A stretch of 64,000 bases of DNA from NCBI RefSeq assembly GCF_001942405.1, contig NZ_MKKA01000005.1, forward strand, positions 29,760 through 93,759, in the 5' to 3' direction. Shown here one piece after another: positions 63,818 through 64,000 of this stretch (positions are counted from its first letter, which is position 1; every line of letters starts with the position of its first letter). Origin of the DNA: Ornithinimicrobium sp. CNJ-824. GTDB taxonomy: Bacteria; Actinomycetota; Actinomycetes; Actinomycetales; Dermatophilaceae. The position numbers were made by a program, and so were the translations under genes. The notes beneath the pieces were generated by a model that worked only from the letters and a program-made list of their open reading frames with translations, ran no database searches and was not told the DNA's origin.

Positions 63818-64000
63818 TCAGAAGGGCGGCGGTCCGTAGGTGGGTTTGTCCCAGGGGGTGTCGTCGTGGCCGTCGTTGTCGTGGGGGGTGGTGGGGTGGT
63901 CGGGCTGGGTGGGGATGTTCAGCTTGGGGAGCTGCTCTGGCTGGGGACGGGCGGGCGCGTCGGCGCTGGTGGTCGGGTCGGGGCTGGTGGGTGGGGGTCC
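63818..64000 (-). CDS. C-terminal tail of a probable DUF222/HNH endonuclease protein (5' end outside window)
   Basis: 60 codons remain, open to the right edge. The Pro/Asp-rich tail includes PQPEQLPKLNIPTQPDHPTT and ends DTPWDKPTYGPPPF. Such tails follow the HNH motif in the abundant actinobacterial DUF222/HNH proteins, but the diagnostic domain itself is outside the window, so the call rests on tail resemblance only. Confidence 0.4.
   Translation of the reverse strand, partial: GPPPTSPDPTTSADAPARPQPEQLPKLNIPTQPDHPTTPHDNDGHDDTPWDKPTYGPPPF

Noticed and set aside
1..64000. CRISPR arrays, tRNA or rRNA genes, insertion sequences, prophage genes
   Set aside because: No regularly spaced repeats, cloverleaf-like segments, transposase or integrase motifs, or phage structural genes were found by reading both strands.

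Overview
The window is a very GC-rich actinobacterial chromosome segment. Gene content and codon use (Tyr almost always TAC, many GTG starts, leaderless promoters) suggest a Micrococcales relative, perhaps of the Intrasporangiaceae/Ornithinimicrobium type; that placement is inference from memory of gene content. I see no rRNA, tRNA, CRISPR array, transposase or phage genes. Genes are dense and mostly housekeeping or catabolic.

Layout. 1-11 kb: M3 oligopeptidase (cut by the window edge), lipase-maturation-factor-like membrane protein, S10 carboxypeptidase, EamA exporter divergent from a CGNR zinc-finger regulator, PLP enzyme of the cystathionine gamma-synthase family, YciI-like protein, carbamate kinase, DsbA-like exported oxidoreductase, RNA 2',3'-cyclic phosphodiesterase. 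11-17.6 kb: membrane metallophosphoesterase, FAD dehydrogenase, NUDIX hydrolase, quinone oxidoreductase, CNT nucleoside transporter. 17.6-32.7 kb: a dispersed histidine-utilisation (hut) regulon: IclR regulator, hutH, hutU with a YjiH-type membrane protein, then an M20 amidohydrolase with hutF and hutI. An AbiEi/DUF559-type nuclease gene, an EamA exporter, small membrane proteins, an aminoacyl-tRNA deacylase-like protein and a GNAT enzyme are interleaved. 32.7-44.7 kb: mazEF-like module, luciferase-like monooxygenase, LD-carboxypeptidase, a membrane protein running into a beta-CASP nuclease, a histidine kinase/NarL pair, an APH-like kinase and an ABC/FtsX exporter. 44.8-57.3 kb: a 5'-nucleotidase-like metallophosphatase downstream of recC-recB-recD, a YbaK-like protein and an AGCS symporter. 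57.4-64 kb: the bkd operon (E1 alpha, E1 beta, E2) with a guanine-deaminase-like gene and a divergent Lrp/AsnC regulator, a small Cys-rich protein, a DinB-like protein, a GNAT enzyme and the tail of a probable HNH protein.

The hut genes work together: HutH makes urocanate, HutU imidazolonepropionate, HutI formiminoglutamate and HutF formylglutamate; the M20 enzyme is the natural candidate for the last hydrolysis because hutG is absent. An 18-bp palindrome (consensus CGTCTCGGATGCGAGACG) occurs three times here, each time just upstream of one of the three hut transcription units. It is a strong candidate operator, with the nearby IclR protein as the likely regulator.

Two properties affect how the whole window should be read. 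First, 18 genes contain what looks like a single missing G or C, usually in a short G/C run; most are conserved full-length families. This looks like base undercalling rather than mass gene decay, so I annotate each as one gene across the break. Second, the octamer GGTATGCC/GGCATACC is strongly over-represented (22 exact copies by eye, 15:7 by strand), and many genes start 6-7 bases after a TANNNT-type -10 box, i.e. are probably leaderless.
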